NCBI GenBank assembly: GCA_000934455.1
Contig: KN882305.1
Span: forward strand, 81,085-111,363
DNA length: 30,279 nt
Origin: Apostichopus parvimensis
Taxonomy: Eukaryota; Echinodermata; Holothuroidea; Aspidochirotida; Stichopodidae
Direction: 5' to 3'
Shown: piece after piece, positions 8,519 through 22,800 of the stretch
Layout of the letters: each line of letters starts with the position of its first letter
Position numbering within the stretch: the stretch's first letter is position 1
Program-made: the position numbers and the translations under genes
Notes under the pieces: generated by a model
Told to the model about the DNA's origin: nothing
Seen by the model: only the letters and a program-made list of their open reading frames with translations
Database searches by the model: none

Positions 8519-10752
8519 TTTTAGAGGGAAGTCCTCTATATATAGCAAATTCATTTGGGGGGGGGGGGCGAGAGGCGAGGATTGCTAGTTTAAGCCAAAG
8601 TAACTAGCATACCATGTAAATAGGGATCTCATCTCATTCATTCAACTTGGAATGTGGCAGGGAAGGGATTTATAGAGTAATTTGGGTTATATTGTGTTTC
8701 TCTGCATTCCTGCCCTATTCGTCCAACAAATCCAAATATTTTCAAACAGACTTTGGTGGTTAAAGATTTCCCTTTAATGAACCACATCTGTTTTGTCATC
8801 ACAGGCGTTGAGAAAGGGTTCAATCTGGATGGGTGAGGGTTGGGGCACAAACTTTGAAAGGCAGTAGGATGTGTGCGTTGTGATTTTTAGGGGGCCAACC
8901 ACAACAGCCCCTCAAAACATATGGACTAAATGGATGCTCAGTGCATTCTCTACTACATTTTCCATTTTTTTGCTTTTTCAACAAAACAATGCTATTTTAA
9001 TCACTATTTTTGCTATTTTTTTTTTTTTAACTCGAGCCTCGAACGAGCACTTTCTAATTAAACGTTTCTTTAATTTCTCAACAATGAGGGCACATTTTCA
9101 GGTTAAAAGGTGGGGAAATGGTACTTTTCATTAAAAGAAAAAAGAAAAGGGCACCTCCAATTTGGTAAAAAAAGTTGTACCAAAACTCAGAGGTTCACCC
9201 CTCCCAGCCAGCTCATGATTCATATTGAACTTTATAAATGCCATTTCTGCATCCACTTTACAACTGGTCAAACATCTCTTTTTTCTTTAAAATTATTAAT
9301 TAAGCATCCTCACATGTCACTTTACCATGTGCTTGGAGATATCAGCAAAATTACTGCATCTTTCATCGAACTGGATGATGTAATATTCATATATAATTAA
9401 ATACTCTTCAATTTAAGAGGTCTTTTGTGATTGTTCTTCATTGTCTGGTAATTAACCACTTCATAAAAAAATACAGAAACTTTTGTGTCCCACATATTTG
9501 AGGTAATATTTCACTGTACCTTTTAAGTTTTGTCATTGTCTTGTGTGATATCGGTGGAATAAAGTTTAAAACAGATCCTATTTTCAGATGCCAGATTTTC
9601 AAATCAACAATGGACAACATTACCACCAAAATGAGACATAACAGACACACAATTGAAAGCTTTAAACTAAAACTAAAATTATGGAAAAGAAATAAAACAT
9701 TTTCACAGCTTGTCAAGCATGTGTTACATTTATGATAAGTTTTGTGCTGATCATTGGCACCAGAATTCTGTAAACCCATTCATATTGAAGCAAACAGACA
9801 TACTGAAAACCTAGCATCCTACCAATATATGTCTGACTGTACAATTGTGTTGTAAAAGGCATAAAATGAGAGGCTGCAGATAACTTAGAAAACGCCTTTA
9901 TATAAATGTCATCTTGAAATGACAGTATAGGTACATTTTCAAGCTCCAGACACCTTACCATGATCTGTTTGTTTCTATGTACTGTCTCTGTTAGTAGTCC
10001 AGATAGGCATGTGTTTTATGATATTGACCCACATATATGTGCACATATACACATGGGCACATAAACACATGTCCACATAAACACATGTCCACATATCCAC
10101 ATATACACATGTCGGCATAAACACATGTTCATATATATACATATCCACATGTCCACATATACACATGTCCACATAAACACATGTCCACATATACACACAT
10201 GAAACCGAAGCTACGGATATCACCAGAACAAGTTAGATTTTCAGATTCCAAATCACTAAACACTTGTAAAGTATACAGCATACAGTGAAATTGCTGTGAG
10301 TGTTTTAGTTAATTACTAATTATTAAGTTATTAATTCTACTTGAGAATATCGCGCACAGCTATTGTCTGACCTTTCCGTAACTTGATAGATGGACAGAAA
10401 AAAGTTTAGCAATGCACAGTGTTTAACTTTCCCACCATGAGGTTCGAAAAGTCTGTTGTTTTGCCAAGAGAAAAGGCAATACATGGTTGCCAAATCGTTT
10501 CATCAAAACTATCGTTGTTTGAGGTACGAGACCAATACTGAGAAAGTCCATTAGGTGATGCAATGTTTCATGGTCACCAATAACAACTCTGGATATATGC
10601 TGTCGGCCCGGTTTTTATGATGTCGTTCCCTCCACAAAGAATCTTCCCTTCTGTTGCAGTAGACATCTTATCAGCAACACAAGGGAATCACCCACCGGGA
10701 GGTGCAATTTCTGTGACGTGGCTGAAAATGAGAATGTTGAAAGGTGCTGCCT
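8519..10752. other. Region downstream of the CPSF1 stop codon (3' UTR plus intergenic)
   Basis: The CPSF1 3' UTR must begin at 10752 and run leftward for an unknown distance. Reading the minus strand I find no AATAAA until about 8178. Weaker variants are CATAAA at 10619-10614, 10020-10015 and 9734-9729, and ATTAAA at 9074-9069 and 9001-8996. The stretch also holds the CACATG-rich repeat at 10030-10201. Open frames at 8871-9400 (plus) and 9438-9961 (minus) match nothing I know and look like background. Confidence 0.5.
10030..10201. repeat. Imperfect CACATG(T)CCACATA minisatellite
   Basis: About a dozen imperfect units of 12-18 bp built from ACACATGTCCACATA and ACACATGTCCACATAAAC. ACATGT inside the unit is itself a palindrome, so the array can fold into many small hairpins. 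It lies about 550-720 bp after the CPSF1 stop codon and may be within the 3' UTR. Confidence 0.85.
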
Positions 10753-10800
10753 CTAGAAGTGCATGGTCACTCTCTCAATGTCCATCAAGTCATCAAGAAT
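10753..10800 (-). CDS. CPSF1: CPSF1 terminal coding exon
   Basis: 15 codons plus TAG (10755-10753). Acceptor ATTTTCAACAG|ATT. Encodes [15 protein letters not shown], matching the human C terminus ILDDLLETDRVTAHF. The intron before it is 1028 nt. The 3' UTR follows leftward; its end is not determined. Confidence 0.95.
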   Translation of the reverse strand: MLDDLMDIERVTMHF

Positions 10801-13800
10801 CTGTTGAAAATATTTGGAAAGCAAGGCACACAGAAATTAAATTATTACAAAGGACATGAACGTACATAACAAACACCAAATATATTGAACGGATAATCTG
10901 GCAGGTGAAGTCGACCACTAAACAAAACTGCTGGAATGTTTCTGCATGGTTCAAAACAACAACATCCACCGTAACACTTTGTATGGTGAAGATACACAAT
11001 TTTTTATTTCAAATTTGGTAACATTTTGTGAATGCATCTGGCAACAACAGAGTGAACGATATCATCTTGACAAATGAGCTGAGAATGTTTTTGTTTCCCT
11101 ACATAATATTTAAATCATTTATCCATGGAGGAAAATCATATTCCTACAAACAAAATGACATAAAATATCACAAGTGTACGACAACATTTCAAGGATGAAT
11201 CAACAAAAAGGTTAACAATAGGAAAGACTTTGAAAAAGAGTTTGAAAAAAAGAGTTTGAAAAAAAGAGTTTGAAAAAAAAGAGTTTAAAAAAAAAAGAGA
11301 TTGAAAAAAAAGAGTTTGAAAAAAAAGTTTGAAAAAGTTTGACAATACAACTACCCTGATGACACCATCTTCTGTAATCCACCTGCCATTCTTAACTTTG
11401 TTGAAGCAACTGTTTAAATTTTCGAGATTTTTTTTCTTTTTTGGCACCAATTGAGAATGATCCAAACTAGATTGCCATTGACCAAAGAAAGTCATCTTCA
11501 TATATTTATTCATTAAAATGACTGTTTAAGTAGTAAGTTGATGATGCTATCAAGTTTGGAAACTTTTGCCATCCACAGGCATTTTCATATCAGTATCTAC
11601 CAGCAATCAAACAGCAAACTAGATATATTTTTCTTTCATTCTGCACTTTAGCGTCGTTATTTGTAAATGAAACTTAAATAATCATTGTAGTGAACTGCAT
11701 TGTTATGGGAATCTATTGTAAAAAATATTATAAAAAATTTACCAAAAACTTAAGGCAGTTCACTGGAAGAAAAGAAAATATCATTTAAATGTTCAAAGAG
11801 AATCGGCAAACACATCTATTGAGCTAACCTGATCAGCATTGGTTCCGATGCGCTTAGCCAACTCGTTCCTCTCTGTGATACTCAGTGTCGTGTACCTCCA
11901 TATCAGGTCACCATCGATAATATTACGATGTGGATTGCTTAAAGTTTTCTGACCTTGTTGTAAATGTCTGAAAAACAAAAGAGTTGAGTTTAGATGACAG
12001 ATCACAAAATTGATTAGCCTTCACATAATACATTATAATAGGATAAGGACCATCTTTGACTCCAGCTCTCAACTGGGACATGGGTATCTTCTTATTAACA
12101 CATTAAAAAATTAAAAAATTACAGGGAGAAAAAAATAAATTCAATTTATATCAAATTTTCGAATGAAAAGTTATCTTAAAATTCGTTGCTTATGGGAGAG
12201 TCACGGTAGCAAGTAAACAATGTAACAATTACGCCAAACCATTATTAAGAACATACCTGGAGGCTCTTGGGTTAAGACCAGCCACATGTGCGATACTGGT
12301 TGTTAAGGCATTCTGTAACATAAGAAATCTCCTGTAGGTCTTCTCGGACATTGGTATGAGGTAGCCCAGAGCACCATCAAGAGTAGCTAAAAACAAAAGA
12401 AAAGTAACAAATTAATAATATGCTGTTATTATAAGATCAACTAATAAAAGTTGCGATATCAATAGATATCAATCATGCACTGAAATTACTGAATATTCTT
12501 AAAGCAAGCATCCTGGAAACAAGCCAAGACTGAATTGGACCATCTGAGCTGTTGAGATGTTGAACTGTTGAGTTTAACTTATGAATAATCTTATAAAGGT
12601 TTCTTTCTCAGAAGAGCTAGAACAATTGAATATGCCATTCCTTCAAAGCCATCTTTCCTTTGTTAGATTTCACATTTATCATATTTGGTTATAAAATAGC
12701 AAGGTCTCACTGAAACACCATTTAGGCTAATTTTGACTCTCTTTAACAGATCTAATTTATGGGTTATAAATACTTCCAGTAAAGCATTTTCTGAAAAGTA
12801 TAAACAACAGAAACATATTAAAATATGAAAACATCACAATAATGTAGCACTTCTATACTGAAGGCATTTACCACACTGAAGAATCAGAAGATAGCAACGG
12901 CTTACAGCAAGCTCACAACTAGCTTATCCGTAAAATCAACATCCATCACATACGGTACATGTTCTATTCTGATCGACTTACAGAAAAATGCAATTTGCCT
13001 CTTCTCAAATTGCCCGCCAATAGGAAGGCCTGTTGCCATGTCAACCACTTTACACCTGATTCTTACAAAGCTGTTGATGTGAGAGTCGATGTTGATGTCT
13101 CCTCGACGGAGCAGCCTCGTACCGCCGTAGCTTTCCCGAGCTGAATCAGACCAAAAATGTGACAAGGATATATTAATAAGGTTCATGCTGGTTGAAATGT
13201 ACCACAGGAATAGAAAAGTAAGTTATTTCAACCTAAGAAAACAAAATGTTACACTTTGTAGCAAAATTTGTACTGCACATGTGAAGTATGTCTCATTTAT
13301 AATCAAACAAACTTCCAGCGTGCTGTCAGGTAAGGTTAGTCACAATGGTCTCAGATTATAAATTGGTGAAAATAGTGGTGGTTATTGCGAATAAATTTGC
13401 AGAAATACTCTCAACAGTTGTTTTATAAATTGGGTCAATATATTAAATATGCCAGGGGGTGGGGTGGGGGGGGGGGGAGAAGTGATGAGTGTGATCAAAC
13501 ATTCTCTTGAAGAATAGAATGACTTTAGGCACAAAAGTGATTTCAATATGCTGTGTAGACAGTTATAAATCAGTGCCGTCTATCCATTCAACATTTAAGT
13601 TTTGACAAATGACTCTAATAAACAGGCAAAGACCAATAGATCACTTTCCTTAGATGCAACACAAAACCAAATTTAGTGGGAAAACATTTTTTCGTGTTTT
13701 TGGTGCATTGGAGATTTTTTGATTTTCAAATGTCAACCAAGCATGCTCTGTTGTGTTCATGAAGTTGAAATAGAACATGGTTTTGGTTGAGTTATTAGAA

Positions 13801-16800
13801 CTTTAAAAAAAATAAATAAATAATAATAATAAACAATGTATGAACATTTACACTAAGGCCTACACTGAGGAAACAAGTCAACATCAAGTTAGCCTTAAAG
13901 GAGCATTCCAGAGATTTTAAATATCTTAAAAGGTGAGTATCTTAAACACCAGAAAAAAAGCTCAAGAAAAATTGACTAGCAATCAGTTTTTTTTTCATTT
14001 TTGTTTGAGCCATATATACATATCAAAAATATCCTTTAAGATCACACACATCTACTTAGTCCTTGGCCCAAGCTTAATAGTATCGTACTTAAAAGGTGGT
14101 TACTTTTACGATGCTAAGCTGTGACATATAAACCCTTGGAAAACGGAATTGCTTGTAGTGTACACTTCAAATCGGGTGGATGGCCTATCCAGTTTACGGT
14201 GTGAGCTCGTTGTGGGAATTTTTTGCCATTGGGAGGACATTTCAGCTGGTTTTTATCGTGTATGCCGTATCTCCCATAAAAAGTATGACAAGCACCTATT
14301 AAAACTTATTTGTAGCGCAACACTGTCAGCCTATGGTAAATATTTATAGATCCAATAAAAGTGCAGTCTGTGTTCACAGATGAACAGTATTAAACAAACA
14401 CTTTACAAGTTACACTGAACCTGTGATAAGCAATGACCATTATCAGAGGAAGAATTTACAACCGGCATTTTACAGCATGTGTACTTCTTATCTGTGTAAG
14501 CAATCTTGAAACCTCTCCCTCACACCTTCTCTCCCCCATCCCATCTTATACGACACAGCTTACCCTCTCCTGTTCCCTTAGCTTAGACACTTCTGGTCAT
14601 GTCACTGTTCAACACCAGTGAGACAAATCAGGTGAAGCAAAGGTTCTTTACCAAGTTTTAAACTTTACCTATTTACCTTATTTTTGCTACTGTTATAACT
14701 TTATAACAAGTCTTGGACTGCTAGTGTGATTTTAAAAAGGCCTTTTATTTTTACTCAGAGAGAAGATTCTTACCCTCTGCCTGGTAGTGAAGGATGATTA
14801 AGTTCTTATCTGCGTCGGAAGCTGCGAAAGAAAGAAGGCACCATTACAAATGAAGATATGACACTATAAATACAACAAATTTCTAAACTTGAAAGCTGAA
14901 ATTTCCTTTTCTTGTTTGTCTTTGAAAACTCACCAACTAATATTCAGTAAATATTAAACACCACTTTTCTGAACCTGTTTTTATGTTATAATTTAATTTA
15001 AGAAAGAAATAACATCAGGGATAAGCACAATGTTCCAAGCTGTTAGACTTGAATAATATGCATAAACAAATATTCACATACCTAAGAATCCAAGTTGTGA
15101 GTCATCCACAAGAAATTCACAGGAATAAACTTCCAATGGCTTGGCATCCTGTAATAATAAACAAAAATATGGGGTGGGAATGTTTACATACAAAAATACC
15201 ATAAAATTCTAGCCTTGTCAAGATATTCAAATTACAACATTTATTGGAAGGTTATCACAATTTTATTATTCGAGGAGATAACCATGTAAAACAATGCATC
15301 CACTTTATAAAGCTATGTATGAATCTGACCTTGGAATAATGATGATGGCCTTTGAATTTATAGACCACATGCAACCACTGCTTTAAGCTCGCATTTTAAG
15401 CTAAGGGCATCTTGTTCAAATGTCGACCCCTAGTGCTTACAAAATTTGAAGCATTCAACAAATTCTACAGAAATGCAGAAACCAGATCACAGGTATGGAA
15501 CAGTATGTAATGCATCTACTGGTATTTCATGGCTTGAGGCAGACAAGAGTCTGAAATTTCATCTCTAAGCCTGCTCAAATTGCTGCATACCACCCACACA
15601 CCGCCCACAGCACAAATCTAGCTAGAGTTCCTAATTTAATTTACTAAGACTATTCCCTACCTCCCTCCCCTCCCCCTCCCCTCCCCCTCCCAATCCAGAG
15701 GCTAATTTATTCATGACCATACTTACTGGCCGGGTGACTCATCCTACACACCAAAGCAAGTGTTCTGTCGCCGTACTTGCGTGAGAAAAGACACACGTCT
15801 GGATAACAATATCCTACATACACCCTTAAACATATCTATAAACTTTGATTTTTCTTTTTTGTTCCTCCTTAGGCTGAGACTATTGCCTCTCCCAGCAGAT
15901 GGATTGTCCACATATTCAATGCTGATTAAACCAGTAATATTTATAATATTTTTTTTTTTTGCTTTTAATATAGCGCTTTATACCAGCGATAGGTCTCAAA
16001 GTGCTTTACAGACGTTATATTACCCCTGGTCAATGATAACCTGTCCCAGAGACAATCCCTCCAGTCAGCAGCAGTTATATACTGCGCCCAATGACAAGGT
16101 ACCTCACAGGTACCCATTTAACCCCTGGGTGGAGAGAGGCAAGTGAGATAAAGCATCTTGCCCAAGGACACAACGTAATGAACTAGGCAGGAATAGAACC
16201 AGCAATCCTTGGATCAAGAGTCCGACGCCTTAGCCAATTGGCCACCACGCTTAATGATTGTATTAATTTGGAAGATGTGACTCACCCTGCTCACCAACGC
16301 CAGTGTTCTGTGCTCCTCCTGATACTGTAAGAGGAAGACACTTTTATGGATATCGGAGATAAGTACAAAGTGTTTGATGCTGATGGCGTTGTTGATATAT
16401 AGTTGGGTATCGATGAAGGCCAGGCCGACCAGAGCTTCATCTTTCACTGTCCACAGGTAAACCTTTTAATATATGAAGTAAAATAAAAAGAAGCAACAGA
16501 TTTCAAGACCCAAAAGAGTGAATTATTCATGTACACCAGTTTGCCTTGGAAGTAAACCTTGTTTGGATTGAAATTGTCAAGCCTTCTCTAACTGTTACAA
16601 ATTTAACTACAGAGGGTTGTTTTAATAGATGTTTTTGTCTTAAATAGATGTTTTTGTCTTAACTGTCTTTGTCTTAAATAGTTGTTTTTGTCCACATTCC
16701 TCTTTTTTGAATCATTTCATAGTAACATCATTTTCTTAGATAGAAGATACATCATTCAAGAAACTTTAAGCAATGTTTCTTTTGGCACATGATGAAGAGA

Positions 16801-19800
16801 TTATCCAGATGTTTCAATAGTTGTTCCGTTAAAAGCAGTGTTCCCCGATTAAATGTTTGTTTGTAAAGAGAAGGCAACAAAAAATATGTTTACAGATTGC
16901 TAATCTACAGGGAAAAGCCTGTGTGGGTAAATATATAAAAGTTAGAGGGCATAACATTTCAGTCCTAGCAGGATCTTCTGCAGAGATTAACTTTTATCTC
17001 AGATATTCAAGTTACATTGCTGCATGTACCATGTAAAATATTCTTCCACATTACTGCACTACACAAAAACCATTTGTGGCTTTCACAGTCAGTTTTCTGT
17101 TGTTCATTTACAATAAATGTTCTGCTAGAAATGCCAACAATCTTCACCAAATAATTCTGTTGTTATTATAATTATTAATTTATGATACTAAATTATAATT
17201 TAACCACATCAATAATTTTAAGTGAATACAACCAACACAATAACAGCAAAAAACATGAGTAACGACTGCCGAACTAAACGGAATACAGACACAGAAAGAT
17301 AAACTTTAAATAGGAAATGAAGCTTTTGTCTTACCTTTTGTCCAATGCTGGTGAGAAGTTGGCCTTTTACATCACACAAACTTGAAATACACCCCTTATG
17401 CTCTTGTTGGTATAAAAGCTGAGGATGAGACAATGGAATTTACGTAAATACTACCTGTACCAAAATAAAGTGTACTTATGTTCACATTAGTGTCCTATAT
17501 TTAACCATCACCATAGAGACTGACGTAGGAGGCCCTTCACATCACTCACAGCTGAAGTAACCACCAAGAAAAACTTTAAATGTCTATCAAGCTGTTTTCA
17601 AACTATGATTTAACTTTTCCTCATTGTACATTAACTGTTCACTGAAGCCAACTTTAATGTAGAGGGATATGGGGTCTAAAACTTTAGACGTGAAATGGTG
17701 CATAGTGAGGTACACTTAGGCTGTAAATTAGGTATTCATCCAGGGTTGTGCTACTTACTATATTATTGTGTGGGATTGAAAGAGGAGTGTGTACCCCACC
17801 CCCCCTGTCCACCCACCCTCGGATCCATGCCTGATAATACATGGACTTTCTCTTCTTCTTGTATTTACCTTGAGTATAGAACATTTGAAGTTAAACAATC
17901 ATTTCCTATGAAAACAATTTCTTACAGCCTTACCTTTAGTTTGTTTTTGGTTAAAGGTTGACCGGGTTCAGGCACCACCTCGATGACATCATAGATAAAA
18001 ATCTGAAAGGAAACCAGTGAATTTGATACGTACGTAAACTTCTGCAAAATGAGTTTTTAGGGGTTTTTCATTTTGGAAAATGGAAAGTCATGAAATTTCC
18101 TGAACAGAAAATTGGATATTTGGAATGTTGAGAAGAAGAAGAAGAAAAGTGGATTTCTCAAAGATTCTAAAGTGATTGAGAGGAGTAACTGGTAGGAGAG
18201 GAAAAGGGGGTTGAGGAGGGAAAACTAAAGAGTTTAGGCTATCTTTTTAGTCTGTTTTCTACACCAATCAAAATATCTACAAACTTCTCTAGAATTTGAT
18301 CAATCGATATGGGAATGCTCTATTGAATCGCCGACACTTTTAAACGGACAGCCCAGAGAAGCTAACCCCTTGAGATCTGTGTTAACAGTGAACGGTTTCT
18401 GTAAAATACTACTAAGTAACTGCAATAACCCCTATCACCTATGGAGCCATATTTGGTCACAGTTTGACGAGGTTCCTTTGTACCAATCAGGGCATGTCAG
18501 TACTTAGTTTTATGAAAAATTACTTTTACGGGTAATTAAAATAGAAAACTGTGCATTAAGGGCCGGGTGGGTATCAAAATTCTGATGTAATATACCCACA
18601 ACGACCCACACCCTCGTGGCCAGACCTGTAAGGTTTACCTTTCCTTTCGTGATATGATCCTCGCTGTAGATTTGACCTGTGCCAATACCTAGCAACGACC
18701 TCACGTTCCCTTCAATGTTCAGGGTGACTATCTTCAAGCAAGTAACATGCTGAGAAATGTCAAATTCAGTTCTGCAGGGGGAACAAAATATCAGACAGAT
18801 GTTACAGTTGACAGCTAGTCAGGTTTTTCTCCCTAGACAACAAAGATAGCTACTAATATCTTACATATTTTCCTTTTACATAGCAATAGCAGAGAAAGGT
18901 TATGGCACAGAACATTAGAATCATGTACCATGTTTTGAAATCCAACTGACTGAAATTTTACATGATAGCTCCCTGCATAAACTCTGTCCAAATCACTAAA
19001 AAACAGATATTTCTTTCTGTGTGGTTGTTTATATGAGCAACATCATCTGACAAAGGATTACGCCAACTTGGACCAATGTATAAAACTAGAAATTTAATTT
19101 CTTTCAGCCAACGTGGAAACTATCTATGTAGTGTAGGTATTGTAACAGGGAAATATCTTAATCACACAGGTCTTAATCACACAGCACCAAAGAGCATTTA
19201 CTTCTACGATACAACGTTTAACACATTAGTGATAAGTGTACTTACATTAAATTTAAACTTATTGAGGAGCTGTAAACACTAGCAGTAGTTGTGTGGTAGT
19301 AGCAGTAGTGTAGGGTATTACCTGTGTGTGGTATTAGCAGTAGTGTAGGGTATTACCTGTGTGTGGTAGTAGCAGTAGTGTAGGGTATTACCTGTGTGTG
19401 GTATTGGTCCATTCTTAAATAGTACACCTCATATGAGTTGTACACGTGTTGCACTATGTCTAGTACCAGGGGTACCTCTTTAGTTCTATTGAACATAACA
19501 ATGAGTACTCACTTAGTGTTTGGTATCACATCCCAATTGATAGGCGAGTACAACTGCAATAAAAACTTGTCCTTTGTTGAAAATACAAAGCGATCATCTG
19601 AAAGATAATTATGCAAAATTCAGTTTGGCATTTTCTGTTCAACCAGATGTGACCAAATGTGACCAGATGTGATTAATATCCATTGCACAACCGCGATTAA
19701 AAATATCGGATCTCAAAATGGAAGTATCATTATAAGTTCTATTGTAACATGAAATATTTTCTATCAGAATCAATACATTTGACTGTTTGGTGTAAGTTTT

Positions 19801-22800
19801 TCTAAATGGTTTTCAAAAACTTTCTGATTTCATATTAATGAATGTATTAAAGTCTGTCAGTTAACTCGCCTTTCTCTTTCTAATGTTATGAGTTTTGCAG
19901 CAATAATAGAGTAAATGGGTCTATCGTTTGAGTCTAAGGCTATTCTACATTAGATTATGATTGCAAATTGTTCAATGCTCATTTATTTACATAGCTGCTC
20001 TTTTTTATCCAATTTGGAGTATTAGAGCATTTTGTAATAATTTCTCTACTCATTCAACCTTTGTTGATCATTCATGTTTTTCTTACAATCGTTTCTTACT
20101 GAATATGACCGCGATTCTTTATTTTTATTTTTTCATATTTCATTTTTATTTTCTCAATTTTTACTCCTACGCTTCCTACTTATAAATTGCATGAACTTTA
20201 TAAAGGAATAAAGTAAAACAGAATTTCCCAGGCAGAGTTTTAGCCATGTAAACGATATTAATTGCTACTAAAAGTATTTTAAATCGGCTCGTGAGGATTT
20301 CCATCTACGAAATATCTAATCGAGCTCTTTTCATATTGACCTTGATGGCCGATATATTAGACGACAACAGAGGCATTAACTATCAAAACATAGGCTTTCA
20401 GAAATTTGTCATTCAGTTGTTGTACACTCAAACACACACAAATTTTGATAACACAATTTGTTTTTTATAAAAATCTTATTTGCAGCTGTGTATGCCTTGA
20501 TATCTCTTATACTCTACAAATGCCAAATGTCTGCAACAAAACGAAGACAGAGTCAATCAGAGTCAGGAATTTAAAAACTGTTGTTCGTAAACTAAAATAA
20601 TCTCACTTTCCATTTGAAGATTATAAACCGATGAATAAGATTGTAAGCCATTAATCCACTGAATAGTCATAGAATTATTTCTATCCACCAAAAATTTTTA
20701 CAAGGTCACCAAGTTGAATGTAGATTCTTTCTCACCTCTCTCCACCTCCTCCAACTCTCTCTCGTCCCCGTTGAAACGGACGATATTTGTGCAGGGTTCC
20801 AGGGTACTGGTGACTACAGCATAAGTCTGTGAGGAGAGAAAGGACACCGCTCAAGGGATTGTAAATGTGAACTAACTTCAAATGGTGTTCTAGGATTCAC
20901 CAAGCCTCTGATTGGTCTACTGATGGAAAACATATAGTCTGCAAGGTCTTCATCTGAATCAATTTGATGTTATACGTACAATGGGGAACCTTCAGACCAC
21001 ATATAGCTCAACCTAAGTCTTCTCCTATTAAAGTCCTAGCTGTAATATTCAGCAACTTTAAGCTTGAACCGATGGGTTTCAGTAGATTAAAATAAACGCT
21101 GGAAATGGAGACTTAAAATCACAGGAGAATATACAATAAAGATAATATTCTTTTCAAACATTTTACAAGTAGTCACGAAAATATATCAAATGAAAAGAAG
21201 TGTTGAAAGGATGAATTTTTCACATTTTTCCACACTAGACTTTGTAATATTCAATGACTTTTGAAGACCTAGAAAAGAGGTGTTTATTTCGCCACTATTT
21301 CCCCAATTTCCCGACCAAGTGGGAGCCGAGGATCAAGTACTCAGGCAGACAGATGAGCAATCATCTGGGCCAGTCTACTTTCAATCTTTCATTTGCACAT
21401 CTGTTTTAACAAGAAATCAAATTCAAAACAAAAAGTACTGTATTAAACTCTCCATACCTTGCTCTCTGCATGGTACTGAATAAAGTGTGGTGTACATCTC
21501 ATGGGCACCTTGCGGACGGGCCACGGGGCATCGTACGTCAGGTGTGTAGGTAAGACAGATACTCTCAGGTCAGCCTAAAGAGCAGGAATATAAACCATAC
21601 AGAAACTTATTTGTAATGAAGAAGCAATGCTCAAAATATAAAAATATCAGAAAGGCAAATGCATACCTCTGACATGGAGACATACCAAAGGTGGCTGTCT
21701 TTATATGTAATATGTTACGACTAGCATTCGAAAAGAGGGGAAGGAGTTGGAACCTACTGTAAGGTTAGAGATTGTCTGATCGACTCACATTCTCAATGTG
21801 TGTAACAACTTAAATATCTCAGCAATACCCTGTAACTGCCAAACTAGCATCAAAATCAAAGCAGATGCCTGTTTAGGTGAATTAAGATTTGTTGAAAGAT
21901 AAGATATCACTATTAAAATATACAACAATATAAAATATTGCTGTAACTCCCACTTACACAAACACGATATACACATCACTTGAAAATAGATGAGTTTAAA
22001 ATATGACCCTCATACCAAAAAAACAATAACAACAAAACATTAAACCATCCTTGGTTATGGAGTATCAGGCACAAGAACAACAAAAATGTTTTAACATCTG
22101 CCCGATTCATCAAAGATGTCTTTTGAATTTATCGAAAATCAATATCTCACCATCTTATTGAAATAGAGGAATCCCCTTGGACAGTTGACATTGTGGAAGG
22201 CTGCAAAGCAGGTGACCGGTCCATCTATGGTCATAGAATGCTCTCGAAGAGCTCCCCTGCTGGTCATCATCAACCAACAAGGATAGCGTCCGCAAACAAA
22301 AACCTGACAGATAAAGATAGTGGAATGGTCTATAAATAGAATCCTGAGTCAGTCATGGTCTGTTACCAAATGACTTCCATCAAGCTAGGCCGTTTGTTAT
22401 TAAATGAACTGAAGAACTTTTGAAAATACTTTTGAGCAATAAAAAAAGACAAATAAAGATAGTGGAATGGTCTAACAAATCCTCAGTCAAACAAACACCT
22501 CATGAATAAAGATAGTGGAATGGTCTATAAGTAGAATCCTCAGTCTAACACCTGACAAATAAAGATAGTGGAATAGTCTAACAAACACCTGATTAATAAA
22601 GATAATGGAATGGTCTAACAAATCCTCGATTAATAAAGATAATGGAATGGTCTAACAAATCCTCGGTCAAACAAACGCCTGACAAATAAAGATAGTGGAA
22701 TAGTCTAACAAACACCTGATTAATAAAGATAATGGAATGGTCTAACAAATCCTCAGTCAAACAAACACCTGACAAACAAAGATAGTGGAATAGCCTAACA

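Noticed and set aside
9975..10223. 82-codon minus-strand open frame rich in Cys, Val, Tyr, Met
   Set aside because: It is a translation of the CACATGT tandem repeat; no start context, splice sites or family.
10761..10775. Earlier alternative ends for CPSF1 within the read-through after 11829
   Set aside because: Read-through after exon 21 gives residues unlike CPSF1, while the spliced terminal exon restores the conserved C terminus.
10617..10859. 80-codon plus-strand open frame
   Set aside because: Shadow of the CPSF1 terminal exon on the other strand; no homology of its own.
11136..11513. 125-codon minus-strand open frame with Phe-rich repeats
   Set aside because: Produced by the AAAAAGAGTTTG minisatellite inside the last CPSF1 intron.
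15760..16146. 128-codon plus-strand open frame
   Set aside because: Runs through the antisense of the SINE and intron sequence; no known product.
16441..16452. Alternative acceptor GGACAG for visible exon 16
   Set aside because: It would drop the conserved VYLWT segment and break the phase with the preceding exon.
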